The notes under the pieces: generated by a model
Databases searched by the model: none
Told to the model about the DNA's origin: nothing
The model's input: the letters and a program-made list of their open reading frames with translations, nothing else
Assembly (NCBI RefSeq): GCF_000950575.1
Contig: NZ_CP011005.1
Coordinates: 2,356,001-2,420,000 of the forward strand
Length of the DNA: 64,000 nucleotides
Reading direction: 5' to 3'
Source: Psychromicrobium lacuslunae
Lineage (GTDB): Bacteria > Actinomycetota > Actinomycetes > Actinomycetales > Micrococcaceae
Part shown: piece after piece, positions 26,763 to 35,966 of the stretch
Layout: the number at the start of each line of letters is the position of its first letter
How positions within the stretch are numbered: the first letter of the stretch is position 1
Position numbers and translations under genes: made by a program

Positions 26763-27899
26763 ATGCCTAATTATCTGTCTTTAGCCGAACTCAATGAAGC
26801 GTTGAGCGTGCCCGATCTCAGCGATCCCTCCGATGGCAAGCACGCAATGCAGCTGCTTCTCGACGAAGTCATTACCGCCCTCAGCAGCAACTGGCAGCTT
26901 GCTAGTGTGACTCATCGCTTCAATCCCTTGGTGGCAACCCGGGACAACTATGACCGGCTCGGTTACAGCCCAGGCGCGGTCACGCGGGACTCACGTTATT
27001 CGCGGCATGTCTCACCTACCGTGATGCTCCGCAGCCACACCTCCGCGGGCATCCCGGCACTCTTAGACACGCTCCGCGAGACCGAGGAACGCTACGATAT
27101 GCTGCACGTCTTGCCCGGGCTGGTCTATCGCCGGGACGCGGTGGATCGGCACCACGTTGGCACCCCGCATCAACTCGATATCTGGCGAATAAAATCCCGT
27201 GGCATGCTCGGCCTGCCAGAGCTCCACGAAATGATGCAGGCAGTGGCGCAAGCGGTATTGCCCGGCTGCGAATGGCGGGCTACCCCGACCCAACACCCCT
27301 ACACCTCGCACGGACATCAGCTCGACGTGCTGGTCACCGGCGCCAACGGTTCAAGCGAATGGCTGGAACTGGGTGAATGTGGCTTAATCGGTAGCCATAT
27401 TCTGCGTGCCGCCGGCCTGGAGCCGCGTCGTTGGTGCGGCTTGGCGATGGGAATGGGACTGGACCGCGCTCTGATGCTACGGAAGCAGATCAATGACATC
27501 CGGTTACTGCGCGGCACCGATCCTCGGGTGCAGTCTCAGCTCCAGGATCTCTCACCGTGGCGGCCGGTGTCATTGATGCCGCCGATGCATCGGGACCTGT
27601 CATTGGTCTGTGACTCCTCGGTGGATGAGGAAACGCTGGGCGATGTGGCTAGAACCGCTCTGGGCAGTCGAGCAGACGAACTCTCAGCGCTGGAAATTCT
27701 GGCCAACACCCCGGCGGATCAATTGCCGGCGGTGGCCCGTGCTCGGCTGGGCATCGTCGAGGGACAGTCAAATGTGCTACTTAGGCTGACTCTTCAGGCG
27801 TTGGATCGAACTCTCACCATGAGCGAGGCGAACTCGCTGCGTGACACGGTGTACCTAGCGTTACACGAGGGGCCAGTGCTGGAATTGATCGCTGGCTAG
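26763..27899 (+). CDS. Single-chain phenylalanyl-tRNA-synthetase-like protein (FARS2-like: PheS core + FDX-ACB)
   Basis: 378 aa. The class II core resembles PheRS alpha: LRSHTS at 89-94, motif 2 VYRRD at 121-125, HQLD at 136-139, motif 3 GMGLDRALML from 230. Residues 267-378 are an FDX-ACB anticodon-binding domain (PPMHRDLSL, LTLQALDRTLTM), normally at the end of PheT. The N-terminal tRNA-binding coiled coil of bacterial PheS is missing. So the order matches monomeric mitochondrial PheRS (FARS2). The Phe-sandwiching FPF motif is HPY (178-180) and the pocket Glu is Asp139. The bacterial two-subunit PheRS is not in this window. Its amino acid, tRNA or other acceptor is unknown. No obvious partner gene lies beside it. 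Confidence 0.85.
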   Translation: MPNYLSLAELNEALSVPDLSDPSDGKHAMQLLLDEVITALSSNWQLASVTHRFNPLVATRDNYDRLGYSPGAVTRDSRYSRHVSPTVMLRSHTSAGIPALLDTLRETEERYDMLHVLPGLVYRRDAVDRHHVGTPHQLDIWRIKSRGMLGLPELHEMMQAVAQAVLPGCEWRATPTQHPYTSHGHQLDVLVTGANGSSEWLELGECGLIGSHILRAAGLEPRRWCGLAMGMGLDRALMLRKQINDIRLLRGTDPRVQSQLQDLSPWRPVSLMPPMHRDLSLVCDSSVDEETLGDVARTALGSRADELSALEILANTPADQLPAVARARLGIVEGQSNVLLRLTLQALDRTLTMSEANSLRDTVYLALHEGPVLELIAG

Positions 27900-27968
27900 T
27901 CACCCGGGTTCGCTGGCTACAGTCCACTCCAGGGCCGCCGTCCTCGCCATGCTTCACCGAGGCGAGAG

Positions 27969-28005
27969 TTGTGGTGCAGTATTCGCTACGAGTGCTGCAC
28001 CACAA
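27969..28005. terminator. Hairpin between convergent genes (possible bidirectional terminator)
   Basis: Perfect 11-bp inverted repeat (27969-27979 with 27995-28005) and 15-nt loop, between the ends of the PheRS-like gene and trhO. No T-tract follows in either direction, so termination is uncertain. Confidence 0.45.
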
Positions 28006-28034
28006 GGTGCGGGGCCCCGCCGTGGAACGAGTAC

Positions 28035-28946
28035 CTAGCGGGAAGCGGGAACTCGCTCAGATCCTTCCGCCGCTTGCGGCTCGCACCCTTCCGGGCAGCG
28101 CACGTTCTCAGCGTCCTTAGCGCAATCGGCACAGTAAAGGCTGAGTGTCCGGCAACTCAGATTGCTGCAATTATAAAAATCGCTAGTGGCTGAGCTGCAG
28201 CGAACACAACTGCCAATGGTCTTAGCTTCCGGGCTGAATTCCATCCGCATCCGCTGATCGAAAACGTACAGCGAACCTTCCCATAGACCCTGATCTCGAA
28301 ACTTTTCGCCGTAACGAACGATACCGCCGTCGAGCTGGTAGACCTCTGAGAATCCTCGGTTCAGCATTAAGCTGGAAAGCACCTCACAACGCACGCCGCC
28401 GGTGCAGTAGGTGACGATTGGCTTGTCTTTGAGCGAATCGTATTTACCGGAATCGAGCTCCTTGATGAAGTCACGAGTGGTCGAGACATCCGGCACTACA
28501 GCGTTTTTGAATTTGCCGATTGCCGCTTCGAAAGCATTTCGGCCGTCGAAGAAGACTACTTCTTTTTCCGCCACCAGCTCATGCAGTTCCTCGGGTTGCA
28601 GGTGCTTGCCACCGCCCACCACACCGTTTTCGTCGACCTCAAGCTCTCCGGGCGCGCCAAAACTGACGATCTCGGCTCTTGTTTTGACGCTCAGCCGTGG
28701 AAAGTCGTCGGCTGAGCCGTCGGACCATTTCACGTCGACCTGCTTGAAGTATTCCTTGGTGGCTTTGACATATTGTTTGAGCGCGCCGAGTTCGCCGCCA
28801 AGGGTGACGTTAATGCCATCTTTGGAGATCAAGATGCGTCCTCTGAGTCCGTGCTGTTCGCACAGCGAACGCTGCCAGAGCCGCACCGCTTCGGGGTCTG
28901 CCACCGGAGCGAAAGCGTAAAAGAGCACGATTCGTTGTATTGCCAC
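28035..28946 (-). CDS. trhO: tRNA uridine-34 hydroxylase TrhO (rhodanese domain)
   Basis: Oxygen-dependent hydroxylation of wobble uridine to ho5U in tRNA. The 303 aa contain the family N-terminal domain ([15 protein letters not shown]) and a rhodanese domain with the active Cys181 in [12 protein letters not shown]. The C-terminus has a cysteine-rich segment (CVRCSS..., YCADC, RCPEGC) that could bind zinc. Start ATG 28946. Its neighbourhood to a tRNA-synthetase-like gene, convergent with it, may be coincidence. Confidence 0.92.
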   Translation of the reverse strand: MAIQRIVLFYAFAPVADPEAVRLWQRSLCEQHGLRGRILISKDGINVTLGGELGALKQYVKATKEYFKQVDVKWSDGSADDFPRLSVKTRAEIVSFGAPGELEVDENGVVGGGKHLQPEELHELVAEKEVVFFDGRNAFEAAIGKFKNAVVPDVSTTRDFIKELDSGKYDSLKDKPIVTYCTGGVRCEVLSSLMLNRGFSEVYQLDGGIVRYGEKFRDQGLWEGSLYVFDQRMRMEFSPEAKTIGSCVRCSSATSDFYNCSNLSCRTLSLYCADCAKDAENVRCPEGCEPQAAEGSERVPASR

Positions 28947-29008
28947 CTTTCAAGAATACCGGGGTTACGGTAATAGAGGTTGTTCGCTGCAAATGACAGA
29001 ATGACACG

Positions 29009-31342
29009 GTGAACCCGGATACGCCTCTGCTCTCAATACTGGGCCGTGGCCCGGAGCCAGAACAATTGCGGCATGTCCGGCAAGTAGCTGCCCGGCAGGC
29101 TATTACAGCTCCTTGGCCTCATTGGCTCGCTGAGGACATCGTTGAAGCCTATGCTTCGCTGGGGGTGCAACAACCCTGGCTACATCAGGTTACAGCTGCT
29201 GACTTAGCGCACCATGGCCAGCACGTGATCATCGCTACCGGCACCGCCTCCGGAAAATCACTCGCCTATCAACTTCCCGCGCTCAATGCGATTCACACCG
29301 CCCAACTCCGCCAAGCCGCCTCACCCGGCCGGATCCTGCCCGACAGCGAGGATGCCGCGGTGTTATATCTCTCGCCCACCAAGGCACTTGCTGCGGATCA
29401 ATTGGCTTCGCTCCGAGCACTCGGCCTGAGCACGCTTCGCGCCGAAACCTACGACGGAGACACCGATCTGGCTGCCCGACGCTGGATCCGTGATCATGCC
29501 AACTTTGTGCTCTGCAACCCGGATATGCTGCACTTCGGTATTTTGCCGAACCACGAATGGTGGTCCCGCTTTTTCAGGAAACTCAAGTACGTCATCATCG
29601 ATGAGGCCCACGGCTATCGAGGGGTTTTCGGTTCCCACGTCGCTGAAGTGTTACGCCGCCTCCGAAGGATCTGCGCGCATCACGGTTCAGCCCCGGTGTT
29701 CATTGCTGCTTCGGCAACAGCAGCGGAGCCGGAACGATCTTTCGGCAGGTTGCTTGGCGAAGCGGTGACAGCTGTTTCGCAAGATTCCTCGCCGCACGGT
29801 GCTACTACTATTGCGCTGTGGGAGCCTGCTCTGAGCGACATTGTCGGTGAGAACAATGCCCCCGAGCGGCGAACCAGCATTGCTGAAACCTCCGATCTGC
29901 TGGCTAATTTGGTTTCCGCCCACATTCGGACCATTGCTTTCATTCGTTCTAGACGCGGCGCTGAGGCAATATCTGGAAATACCAAAAGGTTGCTGGAGGA
30001 GGTCGATGCGAGCCTGCCACATCGTATTGCGGCCTATCGCAGCGGCTATCTGCCAGAGGAGCGTCGAGAGCTGGAGTCCTCGCTTCGCTCCGGCAAACTG
30101 CTGGGCGTAGCTAGCACCTCAGCGCTTGAGCTGGGCATTGATATCTCAGGCCTCGACGCGGTGCTGGTGGCCGGCTGGCCGGGTACCAGAGCTTCCCTCT
30201 TCCAACAGTTTGGTCGGGCCGGTCGAGCCGGCCAATCCGCCTTAGCGGTCTTTGTCGCCAGTGATGATCCGCTGGACACTTATCTGGTCAATCACCCCGA
30301 GGCCATCTTCGACGTTCCGGTCGAGGCCAGTGTGTTCGACCCCGATAATCAGGTGGTGCTCGGCCCGCACCTCTGTGCTGCTGCCGCTGAGCTCCCTCTT
30401 GGCCCCGCCGATCTCGAGCTATTCGGCCCGAACAGCGAACAGACTCTCGATCAGCTAGTCGCCGACGGATATTTGCGACGGCGGCCCGCGGGCTGGTTCT
30501 GGACTCATTCAGAAAACCCTTCGGCGATGATTAACCTTCGTTCACAGGGTGGCGGTCCACTGAATATTGTCGAAGCGGATACTGGCACGGTGTTGGGCAC
30601 CATTGGCTCTGAACAATCCCACTATCAGGCCCATGTTGGGGCGGTCTATCTCCACCAAGGTTCAACCTATCTCGTCGAAGAGTTGAATGAAGCGGAACAT
30701 TATTTAGTGGTCCGACGAGCGTGGCCGGACTACTACACCACCGCCCGTGATCTGACCCAAATCGAGGTACTGCGCGATCTACGCCAAAAAAGCTGGGGAC
30801 CGGTGACCCTTCATTTCGGCGAGGTGCAGGTGAAAACTCAGGTGGTCTCCTTTCAACGTAAATCCCTAGTTTCAAACGAGGTCCTCGGTGAGGAGCCATT
30901 GAGTTTGGAGCCAAGAGATCTCAACACCAAAGCTTTCTGGTTCACCGTGGATGCTTCCCATCTAGTCGCTCAAGGCTTGGCTCAGTCGCGCTTCCCCGGG
31001 AGCTTGCATGCCGCCGAGCACGCCGCCATCGGTTTGCTACCGCTGGTGGCTTCTAGCGATCGTTGGGATGTCGGCGGAGTATCAACCGCCTTGCATGCCG
31101 ATACCGGTGCCCCCACAGTCTTTGTTTACGACGGACATCCTGGTGGGGCTGGCTTCTCCGAACGCGGTTATGAAACGGCGAAAACCTGGTTGCAAGCGAC
31201 CCACGATGCCATCCTGGCCTGCGAATGTGAATATGGTTGCCCTTCCTGTGTGCAGTCACCGAAATGCGGCAATAAGAATAATCCGCTCGACAAGGCGGGC
31301 GCGATCGAGCTCCTTAAGATCCTGCTGCGCGACGCTGCTTAG
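29009..31342 (+). CDS. DEAH-box helicase with DUF1998 domain (YprA/MrfA-like)
   Basis: 777 aa superfamily 2 helicase. Motif I ATGTASGKSLAYQLP, motif Ia LSPTKALAADQ, motif II IIDEAHGYRG, motif III ASATAAEP, motif VI QQFGRAGRAG. The C-terminal DUF1998 domain carries the four-cysteine cluster CECEYGCPSC...KCG. Close families (MrfA) unwind DNA in mitomycin-lesion repair. Start GTG at 29009. The matching gene in mycobacteria is Rv3649, next to the same Tad cluster. Confidence 0.94.
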   Translation: MNPDTPLLSILGRGPEPEQLRHVRQVAARQAITAPWPHWLAEDIVEAYASLGVQQPWLHQVTAADLAHHGQHVIIATGTASGKSLAYQLPALNAIHTAQLRQAASPGRILPDSEDAAVLYLSPTKALAADQLASLRALGLSTLRAETYDGDTDLAARRWIRDHANFVLCNPDMLHFGILPNHEWWSRFFRKLKYVIIDEAHGYRGVFGSHVAEVLRRLRRICAHHGSAPVFIAASATAAEPERSFGRLLGEAVTAVSQDSSPHGATTIALWEPALSDIVGENNAPERRTSIAETSDLLANLVSAHIRTIAFIRSRRGAEAISGNTKRLLEEVDASLPHRIAAYRSGYLPEERRELESSLRSGKLLGVASTSALELGIDISGLDAVLVAGWPGTRASLFQQFGRAGRAGQSALAVFVASDDPLDTYLVNHPEAIFDVPVEASVFDPDNQVVLGPHLCAAAAELPLGPADLELFGPNSEQTLDQLVADGYLRRRPAGWFWTHSENPSAMINLRSQGGGPLNIVEADTGTVLGTIGSEQSHYQAHVGAVYLHQGSTYLVEELNEAEHYLVVRRAWPDYYTTARDLTQIEVLRDLRQKSWGPVTLHFGEVQVKTQVVSFQRKSLVSNEVLGEEPLSLEPRDLNTKAFWFTVDASHLVAQGLAQSRFPGSLHAAEHAAIGLLPLVASSDRWDVGGVSTALHADTGAPTVFVYDGHPGGAGFSERGYETAKTWLQATHDAILACECEYGCPSCVQSPKCGNKNNPLDKAGAIELLKILLRDAA

Positions 31343-31347
31343 CCGGG

Positions 31348-31749
31348 CTAAGCCGGTTGGCTCGGCGGTCCAGCTCGGGCCTGCACGGTGACTTGTTGGT
31401 AGAAAACGGAGAGCGGTGCGGAAAACTGCACCGAAGCGCTCACTCTTACCGTGTCGAACATCGGCCCCTGCACCTCGCAGAAGTTCAACACCGCTCCGTG
31501 GCGACTTGCAACCGAATCGGCCACCTGGCACGGCTCCCCAGGGCTGAGCCCCCGAGCGGCGTCCGCGGCAGCCAATGCTGCCAAATCGGCTGCACTGGCC
31601 GCCCGCTGGTAACCGGAAACAGCCTGCGACAATAAGGACAACGCACAAATTAAGACCATCGCAGCGATGCCCAGCCCGATCGCAAGCACCGTCCCGGAGC
31701 CACGTTGCGTAATGGCAAGCAGCGCAGCTGAGCCGGTGCGAGACTTCAT
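31348..31749 (-). CDS. Rv3654c-like TadE/TadG-family pilus protein
   Basis: 133 aa. A basic start, one strong membrane helix (about 12-35) and an Ala-rich outer portion with two cysteines (GEPCQVADSV, FCEVQGP) that could form a disulfide. The family is a minor pilin-like protein of Tad loci. Start ATG 31749 overlaps the stop of the TadE-like gene by 4 nt. Last gene of the cluster, 5 nt from the convergent helicase end. Confidence 0.83.
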   Translation of the reverse strand: MKSRTGSAALLAITQRGSGTVLAIGLGIAAMVLICALSLLSQAVSGYQRAASAADLAALAAADAARGLSPGEPCQVADSVASRHGAVLNFCEVQGPMFDTVRVSASVQFSAPLSVFYQQVTVQARAGPPSQPA

Positions 31750-32132
31750 CGGGCGCTACTAATACTTGGCTGTTCCGGCGGAGAGAACTGCTCAAGCTGC
31801 GCACTAGCCTGAGCATTCAACCGCCAGGCCAGCACGCTAGCAAAGGGGCCTCTTGCGGTTGCCGACACCGTAACGGTGACAAAGCCCTCCGTGCTGGAGA
31901 CTGTCACGCTGGCGTCCTGCCCGATAATGGTCCTGGCCGCCTGCACCGTGCCAGCGGTGGTTTCTCCGCGGGCGGCTTGGCGTGCCCCAGCCCGAGCAGC
32001 ATCGTCAAGTCTCAGCTGAGTCAAACCCAGCTGAGCGGTGAACACAATAATCGCGAAAAGCATGGTGATCACCGGCAGTAGGACCGCGAGTTCTGCCGTC
32101 ACCGAGCCCCGCTCAACCGAGGTTGAGCGCAT
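31746..32132 (-). CDS. TadE-family minor pilin
   Basis: 128 aa with the TadE-type N-terminus ERGSVTAELAVLLPVITML, whose Glu in the first positions of the hydrophobic helix is the pseudopilin signature, followed by an extracytoplasmic region (DDAARAGARQAARGE). It should be cleaved and exported by the Tad machinery. The start overlaps the DUF4244 stop by 20 nt. A palindrome (32110-32129) covers this junction and may couple translation of the two genes. Confidence 0.85.
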   Translation of the reverse strand: MRSTSVERGSVTAELAVLLPVITMLFAIIVFTAQLGLTQLRLDDAARAGARQAARGETTAGTVQAARTIIGQDASVTVSSTEGFVTVTVSATARGPFASVLAWRLNAQASAQLEQFSPPEQPSISSAR

Positions 32133-32388
32133 TGCGAATAATCGTTAGCAGGAACCCTCGCACCTCGTCGCTGCGAAGTATCACCACCAGCAGCCCCGCG
32201 AAACCAACTGCGGCCAGCGTCGCAATGGCATACTCAGCGGTGGCCATGCCTAGTTCGCTTCGACGCAGTCGCACCGCCTCGTCCCAAGGCCGAGTTGACG
32301 ATGAGCTAGCTGCACCGGGAAAGATCTCGTGTACATTTTCCTGCACTTTCGCTTGGGCCCCCGAAACGGCCGCGGATCTAATGCTCAT
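32113..32388 (-). CDS. DUF4244 Flp-pilin-like protein
   Basis: 91 aa. The segment LGMATAEYAIATLAAVGFA has the Flp prepilin layout: Gly before the cleavage site, then Glu and Tyr at positions 5-6 of the mature protein and one hydrophobic helix. So this is the probable major pilin. ATG 32388 is preceded by GAAAGGAAACC. It lies directly upstream of the TadE-like gene in the Rv3660c-Rv3654c order. Confidence 0.88.
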   Translation of the reverse strand: MSIRSAAVSGAQAKVQENVHEIFPGAASSSSTRPWDEAVRLRRSELGMATAEYAIATLAAVGFAGLLVVILRSDEVRGFLLTIIRNALNLG

Positions 32389-32451
32389 GGTTGGTTTCCT
32401 TTCAATGGTGTTGGTCGATTACTTGTTCGGTAGCTCTCAACGCGTCATGTA

Positions 32452-33045
32452 TTAGCCGCGCCCCGGTAACAGCGCAAGTACCAGTGGAACCACGCCGAGG
32501 CAAAAGAATGCAGGCAGAGCCGTCAGTCCCATTGGCAGCACTAGGCGTACCCCGAGTGCCGCAGCCTGACGCTGTAGCTCTCTCTGCGCCTGCCGCCTCC
32601 TGCTCGCGGCCTCCTGGCGTAATAACAGCGACGAAGACGTTCCACTGAGCGCCACAAAACTCAAAGAATCCGCCAAGTCGTGAAGCGCGGTATCACTGTT
32701 TGCCTGAGCTTTTACTTGGCTTTTTACTTGGGCTTTTACTTGATCTTCTTTCTGCCACCAGGCCTGCCATGCTTGCTGCCAACTGCTGCCGGTACGTAAT
32801 GCCGATGCCACCGCAGCCAAGCCTTTCCCAAAGGCCCCCTCACTGACAGAGGCTAGGTACATCAGTCCGGTCTGCAGGGCGTTGCCAGCGTCGAGCATGC
32901 TCGCCAAAAGATCCAAGCTGACCGCCACTTCGGCAGAAGATACCGGTCTTTTCGGTTTCCTCGACGGCTTTCGACTGCTTGTCAGGGGCCGGTCTAAAGG
33001 CCAGAAAAGCAGCGTTGCGGCAAGACAGCAGAGAGAAAAGACCAT
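32452..33045 (-). CDS. Type II secretion F-domain protein (TadC-like)
   Basis: 197 aa membrane platform protein of the Tad pilus machine. The N-terminal helix (LCCLAATLLFWPL) is followed by a cytoplasmic helical F domain (LDLLASMLDAGNALQTGLM) and a C-terminal pair of membrane helices (VLPMGLTALPAFFCLGVVPLVLALL). It includes short QVKAQVKSQVKAQAN Lys/Gln repeats that are unusual in the family. Gap of 64 nt before the pilin gene. Confidence 0.85.
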   Translation of the reverse strand: MVFSLCCLAATLLFWPLDRPLTSSRKPSRKPKRPVSSAEVAVSLDLLASMLDAGNALQTGLMYLASVSEGAFGKGLAAVASALRTGSSWQQAWQAWWQKEDQVKAQVKSQVKAQANSDTALHDLADSLSFVALSGTSSSLLLRQEAASRRRQAQRELQRQAAALGVRLVLPMGLTALPAFFCLGVVPLVLALLPGRG

Positions 33046-33049
33046 CGTC

Positions 33050-33760
33050 CTAAGCCACCTGACTCGCTCGTCGAATCAGTCCGGATACCCACACCCGACA
33101 GCTCAGGCTCAAAATGATGCCGGCACAGAGCGCAGAAGTCCCCCACGGGGGAGACAGCAACGCGGCAAGCGGATCCACCCCCATCAAGTAACCGCAGCCG
33201 AACCCCAATAACGGAAGCCAGGCCAGCAATTTCGCTGTCGCCTTTGGACCGGCGAGTGCGGTGACACGGAGGCTCGCAATATCTATCTGCTGTTCTAAGT
33301 GTCCGGCTAGATTCTCAAGCAAACCCGCCAGCGGGGTTCCACTCCGCTCTGAAACTCTGAGGCATCTAGCAAGCTCGGTCGCCCCTTGCAGTGCCAAAGG
33401 TTCAGCCTGAGCTGGCCAATTCTTTGGCTCCAGTGCGGCGGCCGGTGAGATCCCCAATGCGGCGAGCGCCGCTGCCTTGTGTAAGAGTCGCTTGAGCGCC
33501 TCCGATTTAACACCCAGCGCTGCCTGGTGCCACACTTCGAAGTCGGTTCGGCCAGCGCGGAGCAAAAGCGCCAATTTACGGAACACCTCCAATAGTTCGA
33601 TACCGCTCACCGCCGTCGGCCGCAGTTGTCGCTGGGAAACGGCCGAGCAGCGAGCATGTCTGTTTGCCCGGATCCGTTGAGCCCCCGACAAGAGCACGCA
33701 GGCGGTAGCAGAAAGCAAAAAGATGGTCATTGGCGTAGTTTCTTCCGCAGCTGCGGCCAA
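33050..33760 (-). CDS. Type II secretion F-domain protein (TadB-like)
   Basis: 236 aa second inner-membrane platform subunit. One N-terminal helix, then the F domain (LAGLLENLAGHLEQQIDIA), and two C-terminal helices (AKLLAWLPLLGFGCGYLMGV and TSALCAGIILSLSCRVWV). It lies 4 nt upstream of the TadC-like gene and its start overlaps the TadA stop. Confidence 0.86.
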   Translation of the reverse strand: MAAAAEETTPMTIFLLSATACVLLSGAQRIRANRHARCSAVSQRQLRPTAVSGIELLEVFRKLALLLRAGRTDFEVWHQAALGVKSEALKRLLHKAAALAALGISPAAALEPKNWPAQAEPLALQGATELARCLRVSERSGTPLAGLLENLAGHLEQQIDIASLRVTALAGPKATAKLLAWLPLLGFGCGYLMGVDPLAALLSPPWGTSALCAGIILSLSCRVWVSGLIRRASQVA

Positions 33761-34893
33761 GCGGTTCCATGCCGAAGCTCGCCCGGCGAATACTCTGCCG
33801 CCAATTCCACTCCTAGTACCCCCGATGCCAACGTGAACATGCCAATTTCACTGAGTCTGCGCCCTTCTGGGGCGTTCTCTAGATGCAGCACCACATCAAT
33901 GGCACTGGCTGCTTGCACCGCGACAGCCTGCGGACTGAGGCCAGCGAGTGAACCCAGGGATTGGAGTCGGGCAGGCACGTCCCTAGCGCTATTGGCATGC
34001 ACAGTACCTCCGCCAATGTGCCCGGTGTTGAGCGCAGTCAGCAGCTCGCGTACTTCAGCGCCACGGCACTCCCCCACAATGAGCCGATCTGGGTTCATCC
34101 GCAGCGCCTCATGGATAAGTTGGCTCATCACAACTCCCCCACTACCCTCAATATTTGGCGCTCGACTCTGCAACTGAAGTATCTGTGGATGTTCTGCGTT
34201 CAGTTCCGCGGTGTCCTCGACGAGCACGATTCTTTGATTTCTCGGACAGAGCCCCAGCAGTGTACTCAGCAAGGTGGTCTTTCCCGAACCGGTCGCTCCG
34301 CTAATCAGTACGTTCAGTCCTTGCATGACCAGATTTTTCACCAGATCAGCGCTTTGCGGGCAGAGCATCCCGCAAGAAATCAGCTCAGCCAGTTGAAAGG
34401 CTCGAAGCCTGGCGATTCTAATCGAAATCAAGGTTCCGCGAGCTGAGATCGGTGGCATTACCGCGTGCACCCGAATTCCCCCGGGCAACTGGACATCGGC
34501 ATAGGGCACAACATCGTCGAGCCTTTTTCCGGCAGCAGCCGCTAAACGCTTCGCCAATGCCAGCACCTGAGCTTCATCAACGAAGTGCAGGTCGGTTTTC
34601 GTCAGACCTGAGCTATCGCGCAGCCAAACCTCCTGCGGTGAATTGACGAAAATGTCAGTCACCTCTCTGCGGTTGAGAAATGACTGTAGCGGTCCCAGGC
34701 CAGTCAGCTCAGCTTTTATCCGGTCTGCGGCAATCAGCGATCCGGTAGCCCCTAATAGATGGCCGGTGGATCTGAGCGCTGCGGCAACCCTAGCCGTGGT
34801 CACTGGCTCAAGGTCGAGAGTGAGCTCGGTTCTCACGTCGTCCAGAAGCTGCTCATCCTGGCTCAGCGTTTGGACAGTTTCGCGGTGCTTCAT
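33727..34893 (-). CDS. tadA: TadA-family ATPase
   Basis: 388 aa secretion/pilus motor ATPase. Walker A LISGATGSGKTTLL near 210, Walker B-like Asp/Glu box VLVEDTAEL, and His box GGGTVHANSARD. The N-terminal domain includes VTDIFVNSPQEVWL. It powers Flp pilin assembly. The start overlaps the ssd stop by 4 nt. Confidence 0.93.
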   Translation of the reverse strand: MKHRETVQTLSQDEQLLDDVRTELTLDLEPVTTARVAAALRSTGHLLGATGSLIAADRIKAELTGLGPLQSFLNRREVTDIFVNSPQEVWLRDSSGLTKTDLHFVDEAQVLALAKRLAAAAGKRLDDVVPYADVQLPGGIRVHAVMPPISARGTLISIRIARLRAFQLAELISCGMLCPQSADLVKNLVMQGLNVLISGATGSGKTTLLSTLLGLCPRNQRIVLVEDTAELNAEHPQILQLQSRAPNIEGSGGVVMSQLIHEALRMNPDRLIVGECRGAEVRELLTALNTGHIGGGTVHANSARDVPARLQSLGSLAGLSPQAVAVQAASAIDVVLHLENAPEGRRLSEIGMFTLASGVLGVELAAEYSPGELRHGTAWPQLRKKLRQ

Positions 34894-35966
34894 CGTTCCC
34901 GCCCGTCCATCACGGCAAGCAGCGCAGAACTCAGCCGCCTGAGCGTTCGGTGGCCTGCATAGCTCGGCAGAGTTCCCTGCTCGGCGGCGGAGCGGACGCC
35001 GGGTATGCTGGCGACTCTGCCCAGCAGGGGTGCCTCAAGATAGTTGGCAATTAGTTCGGCATCTAGCCCCTCGGGCATACCACCTCGCAACACCAGATAA
35101 GGACGCTCGGTCGGCAGGGCATCAAGCAGCCGACGCGTGGCCGCCATGGCGAGCAGATTGGCCGGCAATACACACAGCAGCAGGTCAGCCCGCAAGACAA
35201 AGTTCTCCTGCGTCTCTCGGCTCCGCCCCGGATCTGTCAGCACAATATCGAAACCACGACGAGCCGCGTCGATAACAGCCGCCGCGGATCGTTGCAGCAC
35301 CCTGATACCTGCTTCACCTCCGGGCTGTGCCGAGTTACCAAAACCAAGCACCGGTGATGATGCTAGCTCAGGGAGTGCCTCCGCGAACTCGCTAGGATTC
35401 AAACTTCCCGAGCTCGCCGCTAGGCCCTGCCAGTTCAGTCCATCCGGCGGGTTCGGAGCCAAGCTCGATTCGACTCCCGCACCCCACGGATCGGCATCAA
35501 CGAGCAAGGAGGAGCGACCGAGCCGGTTTAATTGCAGAGCTAATAATGCGCTCAGCGTGGTTGCCCCCGCGCCCCCGCAACCGCCCAGTATCGTTACCAT
35601 TCGGCCGCGTGAGCGCTCGGCATGCAGACCGCTGAGAAACTCAACCAACCAGGTAGCGGCTTTGGGCATTGGAGCCACCCGGTCAATGCCTAGGCTGGCG
35701 GCGGCTAGCCACAACTCGGCCTCTTCATCGTCCCGTCCGACTAAAAGGGTCGGGGTGTCATCATGCCGCCAAGACCGTTGAGGCAAGGACTGCAGGTCGA
35801 CTACCAGCGCGGAAATTGTGGCCGCGTTGAGCGATCCCACAACGAAGTCCGCTCCGGCTGCGGCTAACGCCGCCTCAACCTGAGCACGCAGCTCTGCGGT
35901 CGCGATTAGCAGTTGCACCGGGGCTGGTGGTTTGCGCGGACTTATCGCTGCGGTTGTTGCTGGCAT
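34890..35966 (-). CDS. ssd: Septum-site-determining-like protein Ssd (CpaE/TadZ-like)
   Basis: 358 aa. A response-regulator-like N-terminal domain without an obvious phosphoacceptor is followed by a ParA/MinD-like domain (TILGGCGGAGATTLSALLAL, then LLVDADPWGAGVESSL). The usual Walker-A lysine is missing (GGAGATT), as in Rv3660c-type proteins. Such proteins position the Tad apparatus or affect septation. ATG 35966 gives the family length; the frame is open to 36446 but the extra region is low complexity and covers the divergent promoter area. Confidence 0.88.
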   Translation of the reverse strand: MPATTAAISPRKPPAPVQLLIATAELRAQVEAALAAAGADFVVGSLNAATISALVVDLQSLPQRSWRHDDTPTLLVGRDDEEAELWLAAASLGIDRVAPMPKAATWLVEFLSGLHAERSRGRMVTILGGCGGAGATTLSALLALQLNRLGRSSLLVDADPWGAGVESSLAPNPPDGLNWQGLAASSGSLNPSEFAEALPELASSPVLGFGNSAQPGGEAGIRVLQRSAAAVIDAARRGFDIVLTDPGRSRETQENFVLRADLLLCVLPANLLAMAATRRLLDALPTERPYLVLRGGMPEGLDAELIANYLEAPLLGRVASIPGVRSAAEQGTLPSYAGHRTLRRLSSALLAVMDGRER

